From assembly GCF_041380235.1 (NCBI RefSeq), contig NZ_JBGIYY010000012.1, forward strand, positions 92,554 through 156,553: a stretch of DNA of 64,000 nt, read 5' to 3'. Below are positions 17,729-27,572 of this stretch, piece by piece. Both the position numbers and the translations under genes were made by a program. Under the pieces are notes generated by a model. That model saw only the letters and a list, made by a program, of their open reading frames with translations, made no database searches and was not told the origin of the DNA. Source of the stretch: Glaciecola sp041380235. Its GTDB lineage: Bacteria > Pseudomonadota > Gammaproteobacteria > Enterobacterales > Alteromonadaceae. Positions within the stretch are counted from its first letter, which is position 1; every line of letters begins with the position of its first letter.

Positions 17729-17777
17729 GGTACGATCCTTGAATCGAAATTCGTTTATTATGAAAAATAACGAGGTT

Positions 17778-19673
17778 CTACTTTTTAGTTTTTATAGTCT
17801 TAGAAATATAATCCCAAAAATAAATAGAGCCGAATGCTGATAGGTGGCCTTCGTCGTGAAATAGGCTTTTATTGTCTATTATCGTGGTGCAAACGAATTC
17901 GCTATTACATGCTGCGCTAAACGGATTGATGAAAGTAACGTTTGCGTGTTTATTCGAGAAGCTCTCAAGCATGGCATTAACTTCAACTCGTTCATTGTTT
18001 TTTTCATTTGATGTTCTTGGACAAGAATCAGCGTTAAAGCCCTTCATACATTTATATACAGCTGAACTTGGCGCCGGAACTTGCCCAACAATAAAGACTT
18101 TTCTGGAAGAGCCGATGTATTCCAGTAGCGCATCTAGCTGATTTTCCAATATTAGATAATAGTTAGATCTTTTCGGTTCAATTATGCATGGCTCTTTGAC
18201 ACAAATCATATCTCTAAGTTGCCATTGGTGAGCTAGTATCAATGGTTTGTCTTGGTATACATCTATATTTTTATAGTTGTTTTCACAGAAACTTTCCCAT
18301 GTTTTGTTCATATAACTGGCAGAGGGTTTAGTAATGTAGTTTGGAAAGCTCAGACAATAACCTTCCCAAGATAATATTATTTTGTCTTCTTTTCGATTGG
18401 TTATGCCGTAGGCATAGTGAGAAAGATTACTATCGCCTATCGCTAAATAGTCAAAGTCGCTTGCGCTTGCGTCATTTAAAAAGTAAGTATTGCCCGCAAT
18501 TGCATCTTTAAAAGTATTATTCAGTAAATACTTTTGTCCAGAAATAAATGGTTCGATGACCGCTAAGTTACGCCTGAAAATATTATCTTGTAACACGTAC
18601 AAGCCCGCACCAATTGACACAACTATCGTAAAGCTCAGTAACACATGCTTTGGTTTATAGAGGTTTATTTTATCTGGCCGATTGGTAAATTGTATTTCAC
18701 AGTATCGGTAACTAATCCACCCAAAAATTAGTGAAACAACAATACCAATCAAGTTAGTCCATTTGGGTAACTCAAAATAATTTAAAAATACGACTACAGG
18801 CCAATGCCATAGGTATATAGAGTATGACCATTTACCGATTGTTTGAGCAATGACGTTACCGGTTAGAGTACTGCTTTGATTGTTTGCAATAAGTATTAGA
18901 AGTGTTGCTAAAACTGGGAAAAGAGCCATGTAACCTGGCCATGCCATTGATTCTGTTATATAGAAGGCCGAGAGCATGAGTAAAACGATACCGCTGGCTT
19001 CAAGAAAACTCCTCATTTTTTGTGATAGCGTTGTAGGTAATTGATAAAAAAATGCTGCTCCGCCAATCAATAACTCCCAAGCTCTTGTTGGCAGTAAAAA
19101 GTATGAAGCAGACGGCATGTTGTTTGACACCCATAGACTAAACAGGAAGCCACATAATATCGCAACTATTGTTACGCTTTTAATTGCTTTTATAGATAAA
19201 AATTTACTTATTAGCAAAATGGCAATTGGATAAACAAGATAAAACTGCCACTCGACGGAAAGGGACCATGTGTGCAGTAACCAATTATATTTTGATGCAT
19301 CGTCAAAGTATCCAGATTCTGACCAATAGACGAAATTTGAAATAAAAGTGACGCTGCTTACAGCGTGTTTTGCAAGTGCGCTGGCATCAGCTAAATTTAA
19401 CAGAATAAAGCCAAAAATAGTGAGTGTGGTGCAAAGAAGGAGCAAGGCTGGGACTATTCTGACGACTCTTGCTACATAGAAGCTAACTAAAGAAAATTTA
19501 TTTGACTCAATGCCCCTAATAACGATGGATGTCATTAGATAACCTGATATCACAAAAAAGATGTCAACGCCTATAAACCCGCCCGTAAGAAACTCAGGAT
19601 TGAAGTGGAATAACACAACTATCATTACTGCAAATGCCCGCAATCCCTGTATATCTGTTCTAAACTTACTCAT
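17778..19673 (-). CDS. OafA-type acyltransferase with C-terminal SGNH domain
   Basis: A membrane O-acyltransferase (631 residues) that probably acetylates the polymer. The N-terminal acyltransferase-3 domain (about 1-360, 10-11 helices) begins FRTDIQGLRAFAVMIVVLFH with the catalytic-type His, and has DIFFVISGYLM. The periplasmic C-terminal part (about 395-630) is an SGNH/GDSL-like domain with AIGDSNLSHYAYG and a Ser-Asp-His block ending FHDEGHLSAFGS. The ATG at 19673 (MSKFRTDIQG) is preferred to a TTG at 19712. It is isolated on the minus strand between + strand decoration genes. Confidence 0.9.
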   Translation of the reverse strand: MSKFRTDIQGLRAFAVMIVVLFHFNPEFLTGGFIGVDIFFVISGYLMTSIVIRGIESNKFSLVSFYVARVVRIVPALLLLCTTLTIFGFILLNLADASALAKHAVSSVTFISNFVYWSESGYFDDASKYNWLLHTWSLSVEWQFYLVYPIAILLISKFLSIKAIKSVTIVAILCGFLFSLWVSNNMPSASYFLLPTRAWELLIGGAAFFYQLPTTLSQKMRSFLEASGIVLLMLSAFYITESMAWPGYMALFPVLATLLILIANNQSSTLTGNVIAQTIGKWSYSIYLWHWPVVVFLNYFELPKWTNLIGIVVSLIFGWISYRYCEIQFTNRPDKINLYKPKHVLLSFTIVVSIGAGLYVLQDNIFRRNLAVIEPFISGQKYLLNNTFKDAIAGNTYFLNDASASDFDYLAIGDSNLSHYAYGITNRKEDKIILSWEGYCLSFPNYITKPSASYMNKTWESFCENNYKNIDVYQDKPLILAHQWQLRDMICVKEPCIIEPKRSNYYLILENQLDALLEYIGSSRKVFIVGQVPAPSSAVYKCMKGFNADSCPRTSNEKNNERVEVNAMLESFSNKHANVTFINPFSAACNSEFVCTTIIDNKSLFHDEGHLSAFGSIYFWDYISKTIKTKK

Positions 19674-20073
19674 TTTTGCTGTTGGCCTAGTTATAGAAAT
19701 TATAGCGATCAAGTTTATGAAGTAGTGTCTTCGATTCCCGTTTATGTCGCAATACCTATACGGTACTGCAATAAATATAAATCAAAGTTTATATTCGTTC
19801 TCTTATGACTAATTTCTGATCTACGGGAGTGTTACTTTATCAAATTCAATAGTAGCTTCCAATTGACCAATGAATCTCCATCAGTGACATATACACATCC
19901 TAGTTGTTCTCAGTATTTCATTCTGAACGTTTACTGGCGATCGCAAAATATTAAAACAATGTAAACTTAACTTCTTTAAAAAATAATTCTAGTTAGCTTG
20001 ATTAGAATTTATCCAATTAACTTGTAAATTGATGAGCGACTTTTTAGTAAAATTCTGATAGCTTGTTTTGGCC
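19674..20073. other. Intergenic region without a recognised gene
   Basis: About 400 AT-rich bases between the divergent acyltransferase and sulfotransferase genes. I see no supported coding frame, no strong hairpin and no repeat. It probably contains both promoters, but I cannot place them with confidence. Confidence 0.6.
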
Positions 20074-20868
20074 ATGAATAAACTAAAATCAGTATTCAAC
20101 ACTCAGTTAAAAAAAATAACGATTAAGTATCCCAAAATCGTATATGTGCATGTTCCTAAGTGCGCAGGCTCTTCAGTTGCGGACTCAATATTGGCCGGCG
20201 TTTACCCTAAAATATTGACAAAAACACCTCTTACGACAGGAATAGACATTTTTTCTGCTGCGAAGATTGCAGAACTTATTCAAATCCCAGAGCAAAAAGT
20301 AAGACAAGTACAGTTATTGAGTGTTTTGCAAAGCGCAAACAAAATTTTTGTCACCGGTCATTGTAATGTCAACCCTGAAGTTGTCACTGCCTATGGAAGT
20401 GATTGGAAGTTTTTGACCGTTCTCAGGGAGCCGGTGCAAAGGTATGTCTCTGAATATGTTTACAATACATATAAGCCTGAGAACTGGAAGAAAAACACAC
20501 TGCCGATAAGAGAATATATTGAAAGCGAAGTAGGAGTGTCCAGCGGGCTGTGTTTATCATTATACTTCTCAGGTTTGAGTCAAGAGTCGATTTTAAAAAA
20601 TGAATCCTTTGCTATTCAAAAGTCGATCGATAACTTAAAGAGTTTTTATAGTGTTGGTTTTTTGGATGACCTCAATGGTTGGATAACAAACCTAAATAAG
20701 ACATTAAATGCTAATATTGAGTTAAAGTTAACAAACCGCTCACCCAGCAGACAGGTGTTTGATGACATAATGGGCGATGTTGATTTGCTGAACCAATTAA
20801 AAAGTATATGCAGAGTTGACACTGAAATCTTCAACACAATTAAAAGTATAAGCAACAAAAAACAATGA
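20074..20868 (+). CDS. Sulfotransferase family protein
   Basis: A PAPS-dependent sulfotransferase-like protein (264 residues). The phosphosulfate-binding loop is YVHVPKCAGSSVADSIL (about 26-42), and the 3'-phosphate-binding part is FLTVLREPVQRYVSEYVY (about 117-134). These are the two key motifs of the sulfotransferase family 2/heparan type. The ATG at 20074 is chosen over a TTG two codons upstream. It faces the Stf0 gene, which is convergent 46 bases away. In this locus the likely acceptor is a sugar hydroxyl of the EPS, which is inferred from context. Confidence 0.85.
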   Translation: MNKLKSVFNTQLKKITIKYPKIVYVHVPKCAGSSVADSILAGVYPKILTKTPLTTGIDIFSAAKIAELIQIPEQKVRQVQLLSVLQSANKIFVTGHCNVNPEVVTAYGSDWKFLTVLREPVQRYVSEYVYNTYKPENWKKNTLPIREYIESEVGVSSGLCLSLYFSGLSQESILKNESFAIQKSIDNLKSFYSVGFLDDLNGWITNLNKTLNANIELKLTNRSPSRQVFDDIMGDVDLLNQLKSICRVDTEIFNTIKSISNKKQ

Positions 20869-20914
20869 GCATGGTCAAAAAGCGTTTTAATTACAGAGTT
20901 AGAGCAGATGCTAG

Positions 20915-21730
20915 CTACTTGCCAAACAATACTTTGAGTATGCGCTGCTTTCTTGAATTATCGAGTTCAAATTCTATGTCGATTAGTTCTTTATCTCTTT
21001 GATGTTCTTTTAAAAACCGATTAATCCATTCAACATTGAGGTTATTGCTTTGCTGCTTAGTGACAGGTTCAGATATAAGGCTATCTTCTGGCACATCGAC
21101 TCCAATAAAGTTGCTAATTTTCAAGATTGTGGTTTTTAAATCTTTTTTAAGATCTGAAAAGTCTAAGTCTATGAATTTGCAATTGTGTGTTGTTAACAAG
21201 TATTTCCAAGATGCGTTATGTAGCAATGTTCTTTTTAAGCAATAGTGTATTTCGTCGTAGTTATATTTCGGCACGCTGTTCTTAGGGAGTTGGTCAGAAA
21301 TCCAAATGCCAGTTTGCCTCGCAATTGCCAATGATACGGCTTGATTTATGATGTCTGAGCGTGTCAATAAAATAAAATGTGGATTTTTATACCTTTGGAG
21401 CAATCCGTTAATACCACCAAATTCTGCTAAATGTGAATAATGAGTTTTAATTGCGAATACGCCATTCTCTGAAGTTCTGTCCAGTTCTATTTTTCCTAAA
21501 GTTTCAAAAAATTTTGTTTCTCCGTATATATCTTTCCATTTTTTCATATTCACGGGATTCGCATATTCGAGTGGAAAGCCAAAATGCTTGCTCTGAAATA
21601 ACGCATGCCCAAGAAAGTGACTTCCGCTACGGGGCGTTGAGGCGATAATAAGAGTTTTGTGAATTTCGGATTCAGGAAAATTGTGAGCTGGGTCAAACTG
21701 ATTTTCATACAAATTTATTGAATCTATCAT
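20915..21730 (-). CDS. Stf0-family sulfotransferase
   Basis: A second, unrelated sulfotransferase (271 residues) of the Stf0 group, first described for trehalose sulfation in mycobacteria. The PAPS loop reads IIASTPRSGSHFLGHALFQS, followed by GFPLEYANPVNMKKW, which is typical of Stf0. ILLTRSDIINQAVSLAIARQ matches the second binding motif. It is the last of four genes whose stop and start codons overlap as ATGA (25153 down to 20915), so it is translated together with a glycosyltransferase, a pyruvyl transferase and the flippase. Sulfation of the same repeat unit is the natural inference. Confidence 0.88.
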   Translation of the reverse strand: MIDSINLYENQFDPAHNFPESEIHKTLIIASTPRSGSHFLGHALFQSKHFGFPLEYANPVNMKKWKDIYGETKFFETLGKIELDRTSENGVFAIKTHYSHLAEFGGINGLLQRYKNPHFILLTRSDIINQAVSLAIARQTGIWISDQLPKNSVPKYNYDEIHYCLKRTLLHNASWKYLLTTHNCKFIDLDFSDLKKDLKTTILKISNFIGVDVPEDSLISEPVTKQQSNNLNVEWINRFLKEHQRDKELIDIEFELDNSRKQRILKVLFGK

Positions 21731-22692
21731 CTTTTGACCCTATTGAACGTAAGTGTACGGAGTAATTTTCTGACTAGTCCCATGCTTATGATTCTAAAAC
21801 CCTTAAGAGATTTTGCTTGAAATAAGCCCTTTAAATATGATTTTAATCCCTCTACTGGTTTTTTCTCATAAAGCTCGTTGCTATACTTCATACTATACAC
21901 ATCATGAGAGTATCTTAAGGCTCCTAAGACCGCTTCAGAGTAATTGAATCTGCAATACCGAGACTGAGAGTGAATATTCATTTTCAGAGCATACAAATGG
22001 CTCCAAAAATGCAAACGTAAATTTCCGGTCAAATTGTTACCATGTATTCTTTTTGTGGTTAAGACTTCATTCAGGATTTTAACAGGTGCATGATTTGAGT
22101 ATCTCAAAATGAAGTCAAAGTCCTCTGAGTGATTCATTACTGCATTAAAGCCATTGATTTTAAGAGCAAGTTCACGATTGAACATGATGCACGATGCTGT
22201 ACCTACAAAGTTTTCGTTTATAAACGCGCACTGAAAATCTTCTTTGCTATACTGATACTCTAGTAAATTATAAATACTTGGGCATCTGAAGAATTTTCTA
22301 TTTTCTTCAACACTGCTATTAAAATAAAAATCACAAAATGAAAAGACGGTTTCATTTTCTGCCCCAGAGTGCAAAAGAATTTGTTTTTTTATTTTATCCG
22401 AGGCCCATATATCATCAACATCTAAAAACGCAATGAGTGCGCATGAGCTACATAACAATCCAAAATTTCTAGCGACGGACACACCACTATTCTTTTGTCT
22501 GAAAATCTTGATTGGTATCGGTGATGTTTTTGATAGACCAAATGCTAGCTCATAGGAGCGGTCAGTTGAGCCATCGTCAATAATTATAATTTCTTGCACA
22601 GAATGAGTTTGGGATATGACTGATTTAATTGCTTCAACTATAAATTGCTCACCATTGAAGACCGGAATTACTGCGCTTATAGAAGGGATCAT
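21727..22692 (-). CDS. Family 2 glycosyltransferase
   Basis: A GT-A fold transferase (321 residues). It has SAVIPVFNGEQFIVEAIKS, IIIDDGSTDRSYEL and the metal site FLDVDDIWA (about residues 95-103), then the acceptor-side region NHSEDFDFILRYS with the usual ED pair. The ATG at 22692 overlaps the upstream stop as ATGA, which favours it over a TTG four codons earlier. Its stop overlaps the Stf0 start in the same way. The donor sugar is unknown. Confidence 0.88.
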   Translation of the reverse strand: MIPSISAVIPVFNGEQFIVEAIKSVISQTHSVQEIIIIDDGSTDRSYELAFGLSKTSPIPIKIFRQKNSGVSVARNFGLLCSSCALIAFLDVDDIWASDKIKKQILLHSGAENETVFSFCDFYFNSSVEENRKFFRCPSIYNLLEYQYSKEDFQCAFINENFVGTASCIMFNRELALKINGFNAVMNHSEDFDFILRYSNHAPVKILNEVLTTKRIHGNNLTGNLRLHFWSHLYALKMNIHSQSRYCRFNYSEAVLGALRYSHDVYSMKYSNELYEKKPVEGLKSYLKGLFQAKSLKGFRIISMGLVRKLLRTLTFNRVKR

Positions 22693-23699
22693 TGTTTTAC
22701 CCAATTAGCATATTCGGCAACTTCCGAGAAAGCTTCTTTCGGGAAGTTGGTCGAAACAGGTATTTTCCCTTCAATTTCACCAGTCACACGATACGTATTA
22801 AATTCGTAATTATCTGCAAACTGTTTGGTTTTGTCGCTGTAGGAATAAATTATTTGTGGTTTTTCAAATAATGCAGCCAAAACCATAGAATGAAATCTAG
22901 TTGAAATCACTAAATCTGATTTAGATATCGTCGATATAACATTATAACCCTCATTTTTTATTATGTTAACCTTATCTCCAAATTCGACTCCAAGTGCACT
23001 AATTACATTTGTTATAATTGGTAGATCTTTTACATCCTCAAAGCTTACAAAGTTAATTGTCTTCCCTTGACTAATAAACTTCTGAACTAGCAATTGTATT
23101 TCTTTTTTATAGCTTTCGGCACAGATAGCAACGTCACCATCTTTATCGACTTGTGTAATCGAAATCGCCACAGAATTTGTGGATTTTTTATGTGCATAAT
23201 CTGTAGTGTTCAAACCAATTACAATATCGGGCATTATTTTTAGAAACTTAGTTTTAAGCTCACTTAATAAGTCTTTTGAAAAGGTATCTCTAACGAACCA
23301 TTTATCAGTATATTTATTGAGAGCGCTCAACAAAGATAAATAATATGTCCTACTTTCAAAAGGGCCTAAGTTAGCGCCTATTATAAAGTTTCTACCACCA
23401 AATAATTTGTTCATTTTAAACCAGTCGATTTTTTGTAAGATCATTGATTCTTGTGCTTTGGTTGCACCCATTAATACGCTACCGCCAATAATTGCAAAAT
23501 CAGATTTCCACTTCCACCTAAAGGCCATTAGTCGGCCTTGTTTGATGAATTTAATTTTTTTAGTAACAAGAGCAGGCGTAATGCTATCCCCTAAAAAGTA
23601 GTATTTGTGATAGTCAGTTTTATTTATTATCTCAGCGAACATTAAGTCGTCGCCCAAATTTCTTCGGTTGTACCCATAAATAATTAAGTTTTTATTCAT
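22689..23699 (-). CDS. Polysaccharide pyruvyl transferase family protein
   Basis: A 336-residue member of the pyruvyl transferase family. The N-terminus LIIYGYNRRNLGDDLMFAEI carries the NxGDD motif. GGSVLMGATKAQE, the NLGPFESRTYYLSLL region and the C-terminal LVISTRFHSMVLAALFEKPQ (the R-x-H motif) complete the pattern. Both ends overlap neighbours as ATGA, inside the compact Wzx-PvyT-GT2-Stf0 unit. It is distinct in sequence from the protein at 16562-17728, so the polymer may be pyruvylated at two sites, or one enzyme may have another acceptor. Confidence 0.88.
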   Translation of the reverse strand: MNKNLIIYGYNRRNLGDDLMFAEIINKTDYHKYYFLGDSITPALVTKKIKFIKQGRLMAFRWKWKSDFAIIGGSVLMGATKAQESMILQKIDWFKMNKLFGGRNFIIGANLGPFESRTYYLSLLSALNKYTDKWFVRDTFSKDLLSELKTKFLKIMPDIVIGLNTTDYAHKKSTNSVAISITQVDKDGDVAICAESYKKEIQLLVQKFISQGKTINFVSFEDVKDLPIITNVISALGVEFGDKVNIIKNEGYNVISTISKSDLVISTRFHSMVLAALFEKPQIIYSYSDKTKQFADNYEFNTYRVTGEIEGKIPVSTNFPKEAFSEVAEYANWVKQ

Positions 23700-25153
23700 G
23701 AACGCCTCTTGCTGAAAAAAATAATACCTGCTGATGCTACCAATAGTCCTTGCAAAATAAAAAAGCTAATTGCGCTAAGGTGCTCGCTATTCAATTCCAG
23801 CAACATAACAGCCTCGTAAAGCAGGTATAGACTAAGGGAGCAAATACTTAACGGAATCAATATACTAGCTAAATATTTTAGATAGGAAATATTCAACACA
23901 TTACACACTATTATTGGTTGAACGAGAACTCTAGACACAAGCATACTAATTAAAACGGAGCCTGCTGCACCCGTGACCCCAAAATGTTGTGTTGCAGGAA
24001 ACAACAGTGTCAATAGTACAACAACCTCAGTTATGCAAAGCAGCATCAAGGCTTTGTCTTTATCCTTTGAGATTAAAATCGAATTGCATGGCCCTTGGCT
24101 ATTTGCGAGGCAGAATCCAATAGCTAATAAGTGTAAAATTTCATTTGTATATTTGGGTACATCACCAAGCCAAAGAGTTAAAAACCAGTTGCCAAAACAA
24201 ACAATGTTCAAGAAAATAATCACGGAAAGCAAAGTTGAACAAACAATGCTAATTAAAAAATTTTTATTTAATTCAGATTCCTCACCTAAGCTTAGACTGC
24301 TGAAATATGGGGTCAAGAGGTAGTTGAGTGATGTGGAAATTTCCACATAAATTTCCATTAACCTGCCAGCAATTCTTAAAGGTACAATTAAAATCGGGCC
24401 TAATATCAATCCGCAGACAATTATTGCTGCATTATTTCTTGTGTAGCTATTTACCCGTAAAAATAGCAGTTTAGAACCGCGTTTAATAACATAATGCAGA
24501 GACTCGCGATTGCACGTTTTTACATCTAGGCTATTTTTTATGCCAGCGCGAATGGATAGTGCTAGCAGAAGGCAAAATTCTGCAACTGACGTGAATGCAA
24601 ATACTATAGCGACCTCTATGACACCATAGCCTGTCTGTAACAAATATATGATGACCAAGGCCCTTGTAATGTTCACTGTTAGGCGAACGGCGTTTAGGCG
24701 ACCAATTTTAAAACTGCCGCTCAGATAAGCGTGAAAAGCTCCGGTGTGGAATAAAAAGACAAAATTTACACCCAACAAAAAAATTAATGCGCCAAATGAA
24801 ATAGAACTCTCAAATTCAATAGTCGATTGTTCGATAAATAACGCAATAACGGCAATAAGCACGAGAAAAAATACTGCGATGATACTCATAGAAAAAAAAG
24901 CAGTGGAAAAATAGCTTTTGTTAACCTTCGCATGATCCCCACTGAGCACCGGGACTAACTTAGATATGAGGGAACCTAAACCAAATTCAAATAGAGATAT
25001 GTGCGCTAAAATTGCAAATATAAGCGTCCAGCTTCCGAAGTCTTTTTCGCCGAAGTGCAAAAGCATTTCTCGAAAAACAATCAGACCTAACAATACTTGA
25101 ACTAATATATTTATTATGTTGTAAGCGGCACCGGTGACAAGTGTTCTCAGCAT
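23696..25153 (-). CDS. wzx: Wzx-type repeat-unit flippase (MOP superfamily)
   Basis: A membrane protein of 485 residues with about 12-14 predicted helices. It begins LVTGAAYNIINILVQVLLG and contains FGEKDFGSWTLIFAILAHISL, typical of polysaccharide biosynthesis (PST/Wzx) transporters. It would move the lipid-linked repeat unit across the inner membrane. It is the first gene of the ATGA-overlapping cluster. It is 36 bases downstream of the lipoprotein gene stop-to-start interval on the same strand, so it may also be co-transcribed with that gene. Confidence 0.88.
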   Translation of the reverse strand: MLRTLVTGAAYNIINILVQVLLGLIVFREMLLHFGEKDFGSWTLIFAILAHISLFEFGLGSLISKLVPVLSGDHAKVNKSYFSTAFFSMSIIAVFFLVLIAVIALFIEQSTIEFESSISFGALIFLLGVNFVFLFHTGAFHAYLSGSFKIGRLNAVRLTVNITRALVIIYLLQTGYGVIEVAIVFAFTSVAEFCLLLALSIRAGIKNSLDVKTCNRESLHYVIKRGSKLLFLRVNSYTRNNAAIIVCGLILGPILIVPLRIAGRLMEIYVEISTSLNYLLTPYFSSLSLGEESELNKNFLISIVCSTLLSVIIFLNIVCFGNWFLTLWLGDVPKYTNEILHLLAIGFCLANSQGPCNSILISKDKDKALMLLCITEVVVLLTLLFPATQHFGVTGAAGSVLISMLVSRVLVQPIIVCNVLNISYLKYLASILIPLSICSLSLYLLYEAVMLLELNSEHLSAISFFILQGLLVASAGIIFFSKRRS

Positions 25154-25189
25154 ATTACTTTGCTACTTCCATGTGATTGAATGAGAAGG

Positions 25190-27307
25190 TTAACAGGTAA
25201 CGTCGCGAAGTGCAGTAGACGAAAGAGAAATAAGTCCACCTACCTTCTGTAGAATGAAAATGGTATCTCCAGATTCGTCAAATGTAGCACTAACGACGCC
25301 GTTGTGATGCGTTAAAATGCAAGTTACGTCATTCCACGTCTTACCAAAGTCGTTACTTAAGTATGCACCAGAGTTAGATCGTTCACTCCAACTAATTGTG
25401 GCAGCAAACATTTCTTGCGGCCTCAGAGGATTAATAGCTAGGGCTTTAAAAGCCGAGCCGTACTCAGACTGGAGTAATACATTATTTCTGCCATTTTCGT
25501 GCTTTATAACAACCGAAGTTCGATTTTTTTCGCCTAATAAATACAAGGCGTTGCCGTGTGAGAGCATGTCAAAAGCACAAAATTTGGTATTCATCGCCTC
25601 CATTTTACTGGAACTTAGTAAACCCTCGCTGACTTTTAATTTGGTAAGAGTACCGTTACAAGAGGCTACCGCTATGTTGTCTGACACTGTTGATATGGCG
25701 TTGTAAAGTTTTTCTTGTCCACGCCAATTTCCGACCTTATTAAATGAAGCACTGTTTTGTTCTAATGGCATTTTTATACTGAATAGGCCTGCGTTTTCAC
25801 CATCACTGATTACCGACAAGTAATTGCTATTTACTTCAATGCCTCTTACATAGCTTTCTGCCCAAAATGCTTGATTGCTTTTTTTGCTAAAAGGTAAACC
25901 AGCGTTTAGAAGTGTAGTCGTTTTTTCGTTAAAATTGTAAACGCCCACAAAGTTCTTTTTCGTATTCCAAGGGCTCAGTGTAAAAAACAAGTTTTCATTA
26001 TCAGCAGCCATCTGCCATGAATGCCCCGCTAATTCTCCATCGCTTTTGGGGTATATTGAGTTATATTCAATCTTACTTAGCCGATTTTTTACGTTTACTA
26101 CACCATTGTCCATTGTTGAAACAAATATTTCTTCATTCTTGACTAACAAATCCGTTCCAACAGTATTGACTGCTCCAGCCACATCTTCATTCCACGCTTT
26201 ACCACCATCTAAAGAATAATATGCGCCCCAATAATCCGTTAAGTAAAGTTCCTGTATGTCAGTTTGTCGAGACGTTAACGATAGCGTGCGAGAAAGCCTG
26301 TGGCGCCAGTCTCTATAAGGTAAGGTGGTATCAAATTTAAAAGTTGGCTTGTTTTTTTCAGCAATAAAAACGCCATTCTTTTTGTTTAAAAAAATTATTT
26401 TAGCCGACCAGTCTTTTTCGGTGCCTAAAATACAGTCATCTGCTCTAACAGAACAAACAAAACGTTTGATCTTGCCGTTAGTTATGCTGTAAACGGTCTG
26501 TTTACTCCGATTAATGGGGTTGAACTCATAAAGGGCATTATTTGTCGCTATCAGCATAGATTCTTCAAACAATTTAAACATTTGAATCTTGGATTCAAAA
26601 GTCGCCAAAGTACTCATTTTTTGCGTCGAAATATCAAAGCTATGTAATTCGTTATTTAGTCCGACAAAAAGCCATTTCCCATTGGGGGAGAATAATACTG
26701 AGTTAAGATCTGCGGTTTTGTCAAAGCTAATTTCCATCCACTTTTCAGAATCATATAGCTTGCATAACACTTTGTTATTACTGCCTAAAATACATATTGA
26801 GTGTTGATCTTTAATATTAAAAGTCACAATGTTTTCAGAAAATTCGTTTCGGCGGGTTTGAATAAGAGGGGACAATCGAATCCAATACATTTTGTCAGAT
26901 AGTTGATATAGATATTTACTTGTTAATAGAAAGACTTTTCCGTTATCAGTTGCATGCATAGCAGTAACTTCATATTCCCCTAAACCATTGTTAAGGGGAG
27001 ACCAATCATCAGTGATATTTTTTTTATGCCATACTCCACTAACGTCCGAGCTTAATAGAAACCCATTCCGGACACGCATGTAGTGAGTAAAAGCACCACC
27101 ACCTCCCCACGAGAGTTGCGTGACTGCTAAATTGGTTGGTAAAGTATTATAACTAATATGCTTCGCTGCAGTTGATACATTCCCTTTATGCGTGAAAAAC
27201 TGAACGTCAAATTTGTTACCCTTACCAATATTTTGACAAGACGAAAGCAAAACGAACAAGCCGATAAGGCACAATGTCTTTAAGAAAGTAGGTATTTTAA
27301 TCTTCAT
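25190..27307 (-). CDS. Beta-propeller (BNR/sialidase-like) lipoprotein
   Basis: A lipoprotein of 705 residues. The signal peptide ends in the lipobox LLSSC (Cys about 24); this supports the ATG at 27307 over an upstream non-ATG start at 27352. The rest is made of repeated beta-rich units with Asp-box-like stretches (YYSLDGGKAWNEDV, YLSNDFGKTWNDVT), as in WD40/BNR or VPS10-like propellers. There is no catalytic sialidase pattern that I can point to. It lies between the flippase and the secreted VSTP protein and could bind the polymer or a cell-wall component at the envelope. The function is unknown. Confidence 0.75.
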   Translation of the reverse strand: MKIKIPTFLKTLCLIGLFVLLSSCQNIGKGNKFDVQFFTHKGNVSTAAKHISYNTLPTNLAVTQLSWGGGGAFTHYMRVRNGFLLSSDVSGVWHKKNITDDWSPLNNGLGEYEVTAMHATDNGKVFLLTSKYLYQLSDKMYWIRLSPLIQTRRNEFSENIVTFNIKDQHSICILGSNNKVLCKLYDSEKWMEISFDKTADLNSVLFSPNGKWLFVGLNNELHSFDISTQKMSTLATFESKIQMFKLFEESMLIATNNALYEFNPINRSKQTVYSITNGKIKRFVCSVRADDCILGTEKDWSAKIIFLNKKNGVFIAEKNKPTFKFDTTLPYRDWRHRLSRTLSLTSRQTDIQELYLTDYWGAYYSLDGGKAWNEDVAGAVNTVGTDLLVKNEEIFVSTMDNGVVNVKNRLSKIEYNSIYPKSDGELAGHSWQMAADNENLFFTLSPWNTKKNFVGVYNFNEKTTTLLNAGLPFSKKSNQAFWAESYVRGIEVNSNYLSVISDGENAGLFSIKMPLEQNSASFNKVGNWRGQEKLYNAISTVSDNIAVASCNGTLTKLKVSEGLLSSSKMEAMNTKFCAFDMLSHGNALYLLGEKNRTSVVIKHENGRNNVLLQSEYGSAFKALAINPLRPQEMFAATISWSERSNSGAYLSNDFGKTWNDVTCILTHHNGVVSATFDESGDTIFILQKVGGLISLSSTALRDVTC

Positions 27308-27572
27308 GCTTATGAAATAACTTATGCAACATAGTGACGAAGTATACTGCATTCAGATACCTAAATTTATCATATATTCCCAAAAAAATTGATATTCAAA
27401 AAATCAGTGCTATTATTGGTCAGTAAGCGGGAAACTACTTTGAATGTGTGTCAGTATATTTTACACATGACAAAGATTGACCAAAAAGATTTTTTGAAAA
27501 TCAATGACTTGGCAACATGGCACGGATATTTCATACAAACTACACAATCATTGCAGTTATTCAGGAAATATT

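Noticed and set aside
20074..20868. Annotation as a P-loop kinase because of the KCAGSS loop
   Set aside because: The second motif LREPVQRYVSEY is specific to sulfotransferases and there is no Walker A GKS/T.
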